DNA of 19,235 nt from CAZCZR01 sp964503455. Its GTDB lineage: Bacteria; Bacillota; Clostridia; UBA1381. A program made the translations under genes and the position numbers. The stretch is from positions 1-19,235 of the forward strand of contig CAZCZR010000032.1 of assembly GCA_964503455.1 (NCBI GenBank), written 5' to 3'. Below, one piece after another: positions 1 to 6,954 of this stretch (position 1 is its first letter; the number at the start of each line of letters is the position of its first letter). The notes beneath the pieces were generated by a model. It was not told where the DNA came from, ran no database searches, and was given only the letters and a program-made list of their open reading frames with translations.

Positions 1-51
1 CAGCACCATGATGACTAGCAGCGCGCCTATAATAAAAATATTGTTGTCCAT
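1..51 (-). CDS. 5' end of a membrane-anchored protein gene downstream of parB (possibly DUF4446), cut by window edge
   Basis: A start codon on the minus strand at 51 is preceded by a GGAG ribosome binding site and opens 17 codons that run off the left edge. The visible residues are M-D-N-N followed by a strongly hydrophobic stretch (IFIIGALLVIMVL), so the protein begins with a transmembrane helix. It lies about 40 bp downstream of the parB stop and in the same direction, so it is probably co-transcribed. In many Clostridia the gene after parB encodes a DUF4446 protein with an N-terminal membrane helix. That identity is inferred from position only, because too little sequence is present to test it. 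Confidence 0.6.
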   Translation of the reverse strand, partial: MDNNIFIIGALLVIMVL

Positions 52-90
52 AATTGCTCCTTAATTTTTTATATTTTTGTGCGGATAAGC

Positions 91-1005
91 TTACAAGCTC
101 ATATCCTCTCCCAAAAGCTCCAGCAGACGCTCAAGATCATCGCCGCCGTAAAATTCCAGCTCTATGCGGCCCTTGCGCGCGCCGGAGATTATTTTGACCT
201 TAGTCCCGAAACGCTCGGAAAGACCTGCCTGAAGCCGTTCCAGCTGTATCTGATATGCCTTGTTCCCGCTTTCTTTGTCCGCGGACGGCTTTTTGGGGCG
301 GTTTTTGAACCTTTTTGCAAGCTGCTCCGACTGACGGACATTAAGCCCGTCGGCGATGATCTTCTGCGCAAGCTCATGCCTTAGCTGCGGATCCTCCACC
401 GACAAAAGCGCTCTTGCGTGACCGCTTGTAAGCTCGCCGTTTACGAGAAATTCCCGTATTTCCTCATCAAGCGTTAAAAGCCGCATTGTATTTGCCACGG
501 CGCTGCGCGACTTTCCGAGCCGCTTTGCCACGCCGTCCTGCGTCATGCCGAAATCCTCCATTAAAGCCTTGTACCCGGCGGCCTCCTCGATAGGGTTTAA
601 GTCCTCTCTTTGAAGGTTTTCTATCAGCGCGGCGGCAGCCGACTGCTCATCGCTGTAATCCCTGATTACGGCGGGTATTGTTTTAAGTCCGGCGGCCTTG
701 GCGGCTCTCCAACGGCGCTCTCCCGCAACTATTGTGTAGCCGATGTCGTTCTTCCTTACGATTATCGGCTGAATAACGCCGTTTTCCTTTATCGACTCCG
801 CAAGCGTCTGTATGCTTTGCTCGTCAAAATACCGCCTCGGCTGTTTTCGGTTCGGCTCTATCTCGAAGAGCTTCAGCTCCGACGCTTCACGCGAAGGCTG
901 TGCCGGCGAGCTCGGATTTTCCTCCGACGCGTCCGCTTTCGCGAGAGGATCCGCCTCCGGCAAAAGAGAGCTTAACCCTCTGCCGAGACCCTTGCCTTTT
1001 TTCAT
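91..1005 (-). CDS. parB: Chromosome-partitioning protein ParB (Spo0J)
   Basis: ParB binds parS sites, acts as a CTP-dependent DNA-sliding clamp and works with ParA in origin segregation; in spore formers (Spo0J) it also affects sporulation. The 304-residue protein shows the family layout: a basic KKGKGLGRGL start, a disordered linker to about residue 42, the CTP-binding N-terminal domain with GERRWRAA at 95-102, the ENLQREDLNPIEEA motif at 129-142, a helix-turn-helix around 155-177, and a C-terminal dimerisation domain (about 250-304). I chose the ATG at 1005, not the GTG three codons upstream at 1014, because the GTG lies inside the GGGAGGTG ribosome binding site. The parA stop codon also overlaps this site, so the two genes are probably translationally coupled. 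Length is normal and nothing is missing. Confidence 0.96.
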   Translation of the reverse strand: MKKGKGLGRGLSSLLPEADPLAKADASEENPSSPAQPSREASELKLFEIEPNRKQPRRYFDEQSIQTLAESIKENGVIQPIIVRKNDIGYTIVAGERRWRAAKAAGLKTIPAVIRDYSDEQSAAAALIENLQREDLNPIEEAAGYKALMEDFGMTQDGVAKRLGKSRSAVANTMRLLTLDEEIREFLVNGELTSGHARALLSVEDPQLRHELAQKIIADGLNVRQSEQLAKRFKNRPKKPSADKESGNKAYQIQLERLQAGLSERFGTKVKIISGARKGRIELEFYGGDDLERLLELLGEDMSL

Positions 1006-1010
1006 ATGAT

Positions 1011-1784
1011 TCACCTCCCGTCGTTTTCGTTTATGACCTCTCTCGCAAGCTCCACATACGCTTTCGCTCCCTTTGAGGTCACATCGTATTTTATTATCGG
1101 CTCGCCGAAGCTCGGAGCCTCGGAAAGCCTGATATTTCTCGGTATAACGGTTTTATAGACCTTGCTTGGGAAGAATTTTTTCACCTCGTCAAGCACCTGT
1201 ATCGACAGGTTTGTCCTGCCGTCGTACATCGTGGCGAGAACGCCCTCGATCTCTATCGCCGGATTGGTTGTCTTTTTTATGGCTCTCACCGACGCGATAA
1301 GCTGACTCAACCCCTCCAGAGCGTAATACTCGCACTGTATAGGTATAATTATCGAATCGGCGGCAGTGAGAATGTTTACCGTAAGCATCCCAAGCGACGG
1401 AGGCGAGTCTATAAGTATGAAATCATATTTCCCGCGAAGCCTGTCTGTTATCTTTTTTAAGAAATATTCCCTGTTATCCTCATACGCAAGCTCTATTTCC
1501 GCTCCGGACAGATCCTGCGACGAGGGAAGCACGTAAAGGTTTTTATACCTTGTCGCGATAATCGCGTCCTCCGTTACGCTCTCATCCGCGAGAGCGCTGT
1601 AGACCGAATATGTATAACCCTTTTCGATGCCGAGGCCGCTCGTGGAATTTCCTTGAGGGTCCGAGTCTATCAGCAGCACGCTTTTGCCCAGATAAGCCAG
1701 ACACGCCGCCAGATTTACCGACGTGGTAGTCTTTCCGACCCCGCCCTTTTGGTTAGTCACGGCAATAACCCTTGTTTTACCCAA
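1011..1784 (-). CDS. parA: Chromosome-partitioning ATPase ParA (Soj)
   Basis: ParA/Soj is a deviant-Walker ATPase that binds DNA nonspecifically as an ATP dimer and is stimulated by ParB. The 257-residue protein has the deviant Walker A KGGVGKTT at 13-20, the A' motif IDSDPQGN at 39-46, and Walker B ILIDSPPS with Asp126. Length is typical for chromosomal Soj and there is no N-terminal HTH as in plasmid ParA. Translation appears to start at a TTG (1784) preceded by AGGGGTGAT; I see no in-frame ATG or GTG in a suitable position. It is the first gene of the leftward parA-parB transcript, with its promoter at 1810-1837 and a parS site just beyond. Confidence 0.97.
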   Translation of the reverse strand: MGKTRVIAVTNQKGGVGKTTTSVNLAACLAYLGKSVLLIDSDPQGNSTSGLGIEKGYTYSVYSALADESVTEDAIIATRYKNLYVLPSSQDLSGAEIELAYEDNREYFLKKITDRLRGKYDFILIDSPPSLGMLTVNILTAADSIIIPIQCEYYALEGLSQLIASVRAIKKTTNPAIEIEGVLATMYDGRTNLSIQVLDEVKKFFPSKVYKTVIPRNIRLSEAPSFGEPIIKYDVTSKGAKAYVELAREVINENDGR

Positions 1785-1809
1785 ACGATCACCCCTTTCA
1801 ACAATATAT

Positions 1810-1837
1810 ATTATAACATATATAAAAAAAATTACAA
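1810..1837 (-). promoter_or_regulatory. Sigma-A type promoter for parA-parB
   Basis: Read on the minus strand, TTGTAA (1832-1837) and TATAAT (1810-1815) are separated by 16 bp, and a TG dinucleotide one base before the -10 makes an extended -10 element. The predicted start lies about 18 nt upstream of the parA TTG codon. The parS site begins about 25 bp upstream of the -35 box, so ParB binding or spreading could affect this promoter. That effect is inference. Confidence 0.7.
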
Positions 1838-1862
1838 TACTTTTGCGGCAAAAAACTGAAAA

Positions 1863-1878
1863 TGTTTCACGTGAAACA
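1863..1878. promoter_or_regulatory. parS: parS centromere site (ParB-binding), copy 1
   Basis: TGTTTCACGTGAAACA is a perfect 16-bp palindrome (extended to 20 bp by flanking AA/TT) and matches the conserved bacterial parS consensus. It lies between divergent parA and the germination operon. ParB loads here and spreads to neighbouring DNA. The exact consensus match beside parAB makes the call nearly certain. Confidence 0.96.
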
Positions 1879-2036
1879 TTCCGGTGCGTTTAAAAATCCG
1901 AGGGAGATCGGCAATCTGGCAGGCGTGGGAGAGCATGAAAATACCCATATATTTCCATGTGCGATTATGTATTATGCGGTATAAATTGAGTATTATAATA
2001 AATATATGCTTTGCATCTGATCTGACGGAGGAACGA

Positions 2037-3656
2037 ATGAAGGCTTTTGATAAAATAAAAAATTTCTTCTTATATAATACGGAGGACAGCGGATTTAAGC
2101 TGAAAGAGAACGCTTCCGCGGCGGCGTATGCCTGCGGCGGGGAGCGCGGGAGGGCGGAAACGCCCGCCATATCGGGGGATATTGAAAAGAACTATGCTTA
2201 CATGAAGGAGCGTTTTTCCTATCCTGAAAACAACGACATAGTTATAAAGCGGTTTGAAATGGCGCGCGGCACAAGGTGCTTTTGTATGTTTATCGACGGC
2301 ATGGTCAAGACCGATCACGTCAATAACGGCATTATCAGACCGATGCAGGAGCTGACGCTGCTTGATGAGGAATACCGCGTTGACGAGAGCATTATGAAAC
2401 GGTTCATCAGCCATGCTCAGGCGGAGGCGCTTATTGATCTTGACTCGGTGTGCGAGGAGATCAATTTCGGTTCGGCGGCTGTGTTCGTGGACGGGCTTGA
2501 GATGTGCTTTTCCATGGATGTGCGCGGCTGGGAACACCGCGGCATAGACAAGCCGGAAAAGGAGCAGTCCATTTACGGTCCGCAGGAGGCGTTCGGGGAA
2601 ATGCTTCGCGCAAATTCCGCGCTTATAAGAAAGATCGTCAAGACCGAAAAGCTCATATGCGAAGCCGTCAAGATAGGTGATGTAAGCAAGACGCGCGGCG
2701 TTTTAATGTACATCAGGGACGTGGCGAACGATTCCCTTATAAACGAGATCCGCCGCAGGATCAACGGCATTTCCATGGATTACGTTATCGCCATAGAGGA
2801 CGTTGCTTTGATGATTGAGGAAAGCAGCTACACCGTCACAAACCGCATCTTTACCACCGAGCGTCCGGACAGAGCAGCCAGAGCGCTTACGCGCGGCAAG
2901 GCGGTGCTGCTTTTAAACGGCAGTCCCAACGCGCTTGTGCTGCCGACTACCGCGCTTGAGATGATGTCCTCGCCGTCGGACACGTACATGAGGGTGGATT
3001 TTGCGAATATGGCGCGGCTGATACGGTTTGCGGCGTGCTTTTTCTCGTGTTTGCTGCCGGGAATGTACCTTGCGGCGACGCTTTTTCACCAGGAGATGAT
3101 CCCGACGTATCTGCTGTATTCGATTAGCGCGGCAAGGGAGAATGTGCCGTTTTCAAGCTTTATAGAGCTTATACTGATGGATTTTGCCTTTGAGATGATA
3201 CGCGAGGCGGGACTTCGGATGCCGGCGGCTATAGGCTCGACGCTGAGCATCGTGGGCGGACTTATACTCGGTCAGGCGGCTGTGGACGCGAAGATCGTCA
3301 GTCCGATAACCATAATTATTATAGCGGTCACCGGCATAGGCTCGTTTGCCGTGACGGATTACTCGCTCGGGTGGAGCTTTCGGATATTGAGGATAATGTT
3401 TATATTGCTTGGATCCGCGCTGGGATTTTTCGGGATAGCGCTTGGAATAGCGGTTTACGCGCTGTATGTGGCGAATATGAGGAGCTTCGGCGTGCCGTTT
3501 TTGCCGGAGAGGTTTTTTATAAGCAGAGGCAGAGCCGAGAGCGCCGCCGTTGTAAGTCCTTTATGGAGGTCTGAAAAACGCCCGAAATTTCTCGCGCCGA
3601 AGAATGAGCGTCTTGAGCCGAGGATAAGCCGCAAATGGCGGCGCGGCAAGAGGTAG
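2037..3656 (+). CDS. Spore germinant receptor subunit A (GerA family)
   Basis: This encodes the A subunit of a Ger-type nutrient receptor in the spore inner membrane. I chose the ATG at 2037, preceded by GGAGGAACGA, giving 539 residues. The open frame continues upstream to 1884, but that part lacks a convincing ribosome binding site and does not look like the family. The N-terminal half is soluble (about 1-325) and contains RGWEHRG (163-169) and YGPQEAFGE (180-188), as in GerA proteins. The C-terminal half has several membrane helices and the family-typical EAGLRMP at 390-396, followed by SIVGGLILGQAAV at 404-416. A basic cytoplasmic tail follows (about 495-539). It is first of three genes, with only 3 nt to the next. 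Which germinant it senses cannot be read from sequence. Expression is expected in the forespore (sigma-G), but I could not identify a clear promoter. Confidence 0.93.
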   Translation: MKAFDKIKNFFLYNTEDSGFKLKENASAAAYACGGERGRAETPAISGDIEKNYAYMKERFSYPENNDIVIKRFEMARGTRCFCMFIDGMVKTDHVNNGIIRPMQELTLLDEEYRVDESIMKRFISHAQAEALIDLDSVCEEINFGSAAVFVDGLEMCFSMDVRGWEHRGIDKPEKEQSIYGPQEAFGEMLRANSALIRKIVKTEKLICEAVKIGDVSKTRGVLMYIRDVANDSLINEIRRRINGISMDYVIAIEDVALMIEESSYTVTNRIFTTERPDRAARALTRGKAVLLLNGSPNALVLPTTALEMMSSPSDTYMRVDFANMARLIRFAACFFSCLLPGMYLAATLFHQEMIPTYLLYSISAARENVPFSSFIELILMDFAFEMIREAGLRMPAAIGSTLSIVGGLILGQAAVDAKIVSPITIIIIAVTGIGSFAVTDYSLGWSFRILRIMFILLGSALGFFGIALGIAVYALYVANMRSFGVPFLPERFFISRGRAESAAVVSPLWRSEKRPKFLAPKNERLEPRISRKWRRGKR

Positions 3657-3659
3657 GAT

Positions 3660-4712
3660 ATGTCACGGAAAGAACTTATATACATTACCGTAAACGCGGT
3701 CATGCTTAAAATGATGATGGTATATCCGCGCTTTATCGCCGAGAACAGCGGCTGCGCGGCGTGGATGACGTGTATAATTGCGACGCCGGCGGCTCTGGCG
3801 CTTGCGTTATGCGGCGGGGATTTCCTTTGCGGCGGAAAATGCGTGCCAGATCTTGCGGGAAACGGCGGCGTGAGAATAGCATCGGGAACGCTTCTTACGG
3901 CGGCGCTTAGTGCCAATCTGATAAACACGGCTTGCTTTTTCCCTATATCGGTAAAGACCGTCATGCTGCAGTTTTCCGATATAAATCTGATAATCGCGGC
4001 GCTGACGGCTGCCGTTTTAACAGCGTCATACGCGGGCATAAAAGCGGCTGCGCGCATACACACGATATTTATGCCCATTGCGGCGGCTATAATCGCGGCG
4101 GCATCGCTTCTGCTGTTCAAGCCGGCGAATTTTAACAATATTACGCCGCTGCTCGGCGAGGGCGCGAGAAAGGTATTCCTTGACGGACTGTTTTTCGTGT
4201 CGCTGTTTAACGATATAATCGTGTTAAACGTCCTCGCCTCAAGGTGCGAAAGCAAAGCCGAGGCGAGAAGCGCGCTTTTTCGGGGAATTATTATCAGCGG
4301 CGCGCTCGCGGCGGCGTTTATGATAATGTACGCCATGGTGTACCCGTACCCCGTTGTGAAAAACAATATTCTGCCGATGTATTCGCTAAGCAAGAATATG
4401 CGCTTCGGCACGTATTTCGGACGTTTTGAGGCGCTGTTCGAGTTTATAATAACGCTGCTTTTTGTGCTGTATGCCTGCGTGTACGTAAACGCCATAGCCG
4501 AAACGGTGCAAAAGACCTTCTGTCTGAAATGCCGCAACATAATAATCACGCTGACAGTCGCGGGATTGTGCGTCTTTTTGGCGCTTGCGGATTCCGAGGC
4601 GCTGCTTGTGAAGCTGAGCCGCAGACTGTATCTTGCCGCGCTGGGCGCGTGGGCGGCGCTTTCGGCGGCGTATGCCGTAATGAAAAAAGCGGAGAAAAAG
4701 AGAAACCGGTAA
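3660..4712 (+). CDS. Spore germination permease-like subunit B (GerB family)
   Basis: A 350-residue, almost entirely hydrophobic protein with about ten predicted membrane segments, as expected for the APC-superfamily-like B subunit of Ger receptors, which is thought to bind the germinant. Family-like stretches include AAWMTCIIATPAAL early on, FNNITPLLGEG after mid-protein and FGRFEALFEFIITL near residue 255. The ATG lies 3 nt after the A-subunit stop, and AGAGGTAGG serves as ribosome binding site within the end of the upstream gene, so translation is probably coupled. The protein ends in a lysine/arginine-rich tail. A long open frame on the opposite strand (3455-4732) is a codon-bias shadow. 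Confidence 0.9.
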   Translation: MSRKELIYITVNAVMLKMMMVYPRFIAENSGCAAWMTCIIATPAALALALCGGDFLCGGKCVPDLAGNGGVRIASGTLLTAALSANLINTACFFPISVKTVMLQFSDINLIIAALTAAVLTASYAGIKAAARIHTIFMPIAAAIIAAASLLLFKPANFNNITPLLGEGARKVFLDGLFFVSLFNDIIVLNVLASRCESKAEARSALFRGIIISGALAAAFMIMYAMVYPYPVVKNNILPMYSLSKNMRFGTYFGRFEALFEFIITLLFVLYACVYVNAIAETVQKTFCLKCRNIIITLTVAGLCVFLALADSEALLVKLSRRLYLAALGAWAALSAAYAVMKKAEKKRNR

Positions 4713-4715
4713 AAT

Positions 4716-4731
4716 TGTTTCACGTGAAACA
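4716..4731. promoter_or_regulatory. parS: parS centromere site (ParB-binding), copy 2, inside the germination operon
   Basis: A second exact copy of TGTTTCACGTGAAACA lies 3 bp after the stop codon of the B subunit and about 70 bp before the C-subunit start. It is about 2.85 kb from copy 1. The identity of all 16 bases makes chance very unlikely. It occupies the only spacer of any length in the germination operon. Confidence 0.95.
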
Positions 4732-4800
4732 ATCCGGAGCCGGCGCACTTTGATTTGCAACCTGTAATTTCTGTCTGCCGGCTGTTTTAAGGAGAATGTC

Positions 4801-6165
4801 ATGAAAACACATCGTATTATAGCCTTGTCCGCCGCGGCCGTTATATCCGCCGCCGCGCTGTCATCGTGTTCGGGATCGGACGAGCCTAACGAAATCGCCT
4901 ATGTGGTGGGACTGGGCGTGGATAAGGGCGAGGGTGATGATTATTCGGTCACGATACAGTTTGCGAAGCCGAATCAGATAAGCGGCGGCGCTTCGGGGGA
5001 AGGCGGCAAGGGCGGCGACGTCACCGACACGCTTACGATCGGGGCGCCTAACATATATTCCGCCGTGGACGCGGCGAATCAGATCATCAGCAAAAAATTC
5101 TCCCTTGCGCATACAAAGCTTATCGTTTTTTCGGAGGAGATCGCCCGCGAGGGCATCGGCGGGATCATAGAGAGTCTTGTGCGCAGCGAGGAGGTGCGTC
5201 CGGACGCGTATCTGGCGGTGAGCCTTACCGACGCGAAGGATTATCTTAACAATGTTAAGCCGCTTATGGAGGTCAACCCCGCGATGTATTACCGGCTGGT
5301 GTTTGAGGACAGTGAAAATTCCGGCATGGTAAAGAGCGTCATGCAGGATTTTTACCTTGTAAACGAGGGCGGCATAACGGATGTTGCTCTGCCGCTTACA
5401 AATGTCGCCTCTGGCTCGGACAGCGGCGAAAGCTCCGGCGCGGAAGCTTCGGGCGGATCGGGCGAGGGATCGGACGGCATGGGTATGACGGAGCCTTCGG
5501 GCGGGGGCGAAAGCTCCGGCGGGAGCGATACCGAAGCCTCGGACGCCGGCGGCAGCCGAGAAAAAAGCGCCTCCAAAAAACAAAGCGCTCCCGTCAACGA
5601 AGGAGCCTTTGAGTACCGCATCCGCGACTACCGCGCCGGCGAGATCGCCGAATCCAAAACCAACAAGGGCGAAACGGCGGGAATGGCGGTATTTTCCGGC
5701 GACAAGATGATCGCCGAGGCGGGACTGATCGAGTGCAAGCTTTTGAATCTGATAAAGGGCGAATTTAGGCGCGGCTACCTCACGTACCAAGGCGATGAGG
5801 ACGAAGCGCCGGTGACGGTAAGAATTGAGCAAAAACGCAGACCGTCGGTCAAGGTCAATCTTTCGGGCGGCACGCCGAGGGTAAAATACACGCTGTGGCT
5901 TGAGGGCAGCGCCGGAAGCCTGTCGGGACGGTATATCGGCGCGGAAAACCTGAGCCGCCTGCGCGAGAGGATAATCGCCGACACAGAGGAAGCGCTCGAT
6001 AATTTTTTGAACAAGACCGCCCGCGATTACCGCGCGGACATCGCCGGCACGGGCAATTTTATAAAAAGCCGTTTTTTGGATTACAATTCCTTCGGAAGGT
6101 ATGACTGGCAAAAAAAGCTTGAGGAGTGTGAGTATGAAACGGAGGTGCGGTTTGAATTTGAATAA
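4801..6165 (+). CDS. Spore germination lipoprotein subunit C (Ger(x)C family) with Ser/Gly-rich insert
   Basis: The 454-residue product starts with a lipoprotein signal peptide (lysine/arginine start, hydrophobic core, lipobox LSSC with Cys23), as in C subunits anchored to the outer face of the spore inner membrane. The family opening follows: EIAYVVGLGVDKGE at about 31-44, then KKFSLAHTKLIVFSEEIAREGI at about 98-119, where Ger(x)C proteins carry a similar motif. Residues about 203-265 are a low-complexity Ser/Gly/Glu insert that lengthens the protein beyond the roughly 370-400 residues usual in the family. The C-terminal domain (about 266-454) looks intact. The start is supported by AAGGAG eight bases before the ATG. 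The 88-bp spacer to the B gene holds parS copy 2 and no evident separate promoter, so it is probably still operonic. Confidence 0.92.
   Translation: MKTHRIIALSAAAVISAAALSSCSGSDEPNEIAYVVGLGVDKGEGDDYSVTIQFAKPNQISGGASGEGGKGGDVTDTLTIGAPNIYSAVDAANQIISKKFSLAHTKLIVFSEEIAREGIGGIIESLVRSEEVRPDAYLAVSLTDAKDYLNNVKPLMEVNPAMYYRLVFEDSENSGMVKSVMQDFYLVNEGGITDVALPLTNVASGSDSGESSGAEASGGSGEGSDGMGMTEPSGGGESSGGSDTEASDAGGSREKSASKKQSAPVNEGAFEYRIRDYRAGEIAESKTNKGETAGMAVFSGDKMIAEAGLIECKLLNLIKGEFRRGYLTYQGDEDEAPVTVRIEQKRRPSVKVNLSGGTPRVKYTLWLEGSAGSLSGRYIGAENLSRLRERIIADTEEALDNFLNKTARDYRADIAGTGNFIKSRFLDYNSFGRYDWQKKLEECEYETEVRFEFE
5407..5595 (+). repeat. Low-complexity Ser/Gly-rich coding region with internal repeats in gerC
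   Basis: The DNA encoding the Ser/Gly/Glu insert contains an exact 16-bp repeat, GGCGAAAGCTCCGGCG, at 5425-5440 and 5506-5521, spaced 81 bp (27 codons, in frame). Related GCTTCGGGCGG and CCTTCGGGCGG units lie between. This pattern suggests expansion by slippage or unequal recombination that kept the reading frame. Confidence 0.75.
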
Positions 6166-6182
6166 AACTCGCAGCTTTTAAA

Positions 6183-6242
6183 CGGTAAGCAATTACCGGC
6201 AAGGGAGGCGGCGGTATGCAAAATCGCCGTTTCACAGCCGCC
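6183..6242. terminator. Stem-loops between convergent gerC and alkD-like genes
   Basis: The 89-bp convergent junction holds a perfect 6-bp stem with 4-nt loop (CGGTAA/TTACCG, 6183-6198) and a GGCGGC/GCCGCC pairing (6207-6212 with 6237-6242). On the minus strand the first hairpin is followed by GTTTAAAA, a poor U-tract; on the plus strand neither is followed by T residues. They may end transcription from one or both sides, but this is weak evidence. Confidence 0.35.
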
Positions 6243-6254
6243 GCGCGGATCGCT

Positions 6255-6935
6255 CTATTCTTCGGGTATCGCCCGAAGCTCCGCCTTGACCTCCCTGCTT
6301 ATGCGATTTGACTCGCAGGCTTTGCGGACTGCCATTTTATGCGTCTGCGGGTCAAGACGATGTCCGGATATGTATTTCACCGCGTCATCGTACCGTTTCG
6401 CGAGAGCTGTTGCGAAATACCATGCCGCCATCATTTTTACATAGTATTCGTCCGAGCGCACCGCGGCGACCGCTTCGAGATATTCCGGCTTGTAATTTTC
6501 ATCGAGGTACAGCTTCATTAAAAGTCCTATGGCAAAACGCACCGTATACGGCTTGGAGCTGCTTATCCAGCGCTTTATATACGGCAAAAGCTCCTGCGGA
6601 TGCTTTTTAAATTCGCGCGGGAGGAACATATCGCAGGTTGCCCAGTTGTCAATATACGGCAAAAAATTCTCTGTTAGAGCGGCCGCCTCGGCAAAACCGC
6701 GTGTCGGCTCGATCACAAACGCGTGAAGATTGTTTTCCTCATAGTACTTGTGCGGAAGCGCCGCAAGGAAATCCGAGGCTTCGGGCGTTTTTGAGAATTT
6801 CTTTGCGAATGTGCGCAGAACGGGCGTTCTTACGCCAATGACCGTGTCCGGATCGACCGTAGGCATCAGGCGCTGATGAAATTCCTTATATTCGGGATCC
6901 GCCATATCAAAAAGCGTTTTCTGTAATTCTGTCAT
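6255..6935 (-). CDS. AlkD-like DNA alkylation repair protein (DNA-7-methylpurine glycosylase family)
   Basis: This 226-residue, all-helical protein fits the HEAT-like-repeat AlkD family, which excises positively charged alkylated bases such as N3- and N7-alkylpurines. The stretch NWATCDMF gives Trp98 and Asp102. Arg133 and Trp172 complete a set whose spacing closely resembles the active-site Trp, Asp, Arg and Trp that I recall for Bacillus cereus AlkD (W109, D113, R148, W187). That residue mapping is by eye. AAAGGAG precedes the ATG. It follows the rRNA methyltransferase gene by 19 bp in the same direction and is last in the leftward cluster. It could alternatively be a family member with altered substrate. 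Confidence 0.88.
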   Translation of the reverse strand: MTELQKTLFDMADPEYKEFHQRLMPTVDPDTVIGVRTPVLRTFAKKFSKTPEASDFLAALPHKYYEENNLHAFVIEPTRGFAEAAALTENFLPYIDNWATCDMFLPREFKKHPQELLPYIKRWISSSKPYTVRFAIGLLMKLYLDENYKPEYLEAVAAVRSDEYYVKMMAAWYFATALAKRYDDAVKYISGHRLDPQTHKMAVRKACESNRISREVKAELRAIPEE

Positions 6936-6954
6936 AGACTGCTCCTTTCGTTTT

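Noticed and set aside
1884..2036. 51-codon upstream extension of the GerA-like protein
   Set aside because: It has no good ribosome binding site and no similarity to the family N-terminus. The ATG at 2037 has GGAGGAACGA correctly spaced.
1884..2036. Forespore (sigma-G) promoter for the ger operon
   Set aside because: Several AT-rich -10-like strings occur, but I could not match a -35/-10 pair with correct spacing, so I do not call one.
3455..4732. 425-codon open frame on the minus strand opposite the gerB-like gene
   Set aside because: It overlaps a convincing GerB protein, lacks a plausible ribosome binding site and shows no known motif. Its start falls in the parS palindrome. It is a shadow of codon bias.
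4861..6111. 416-codon open frame on the minus strand opposite the gerC-like gene
   Set aside because: The plus-strand protein has a lipobox and family motifs, while this frame is Arg/Ala-rich without recognisable domains.
6200..6254. Third parS near the alkD-like gene (CGTTTCAC at 6228-6235)
   Set aside because: Only one half resembles parS; the palindromic second half is absent.
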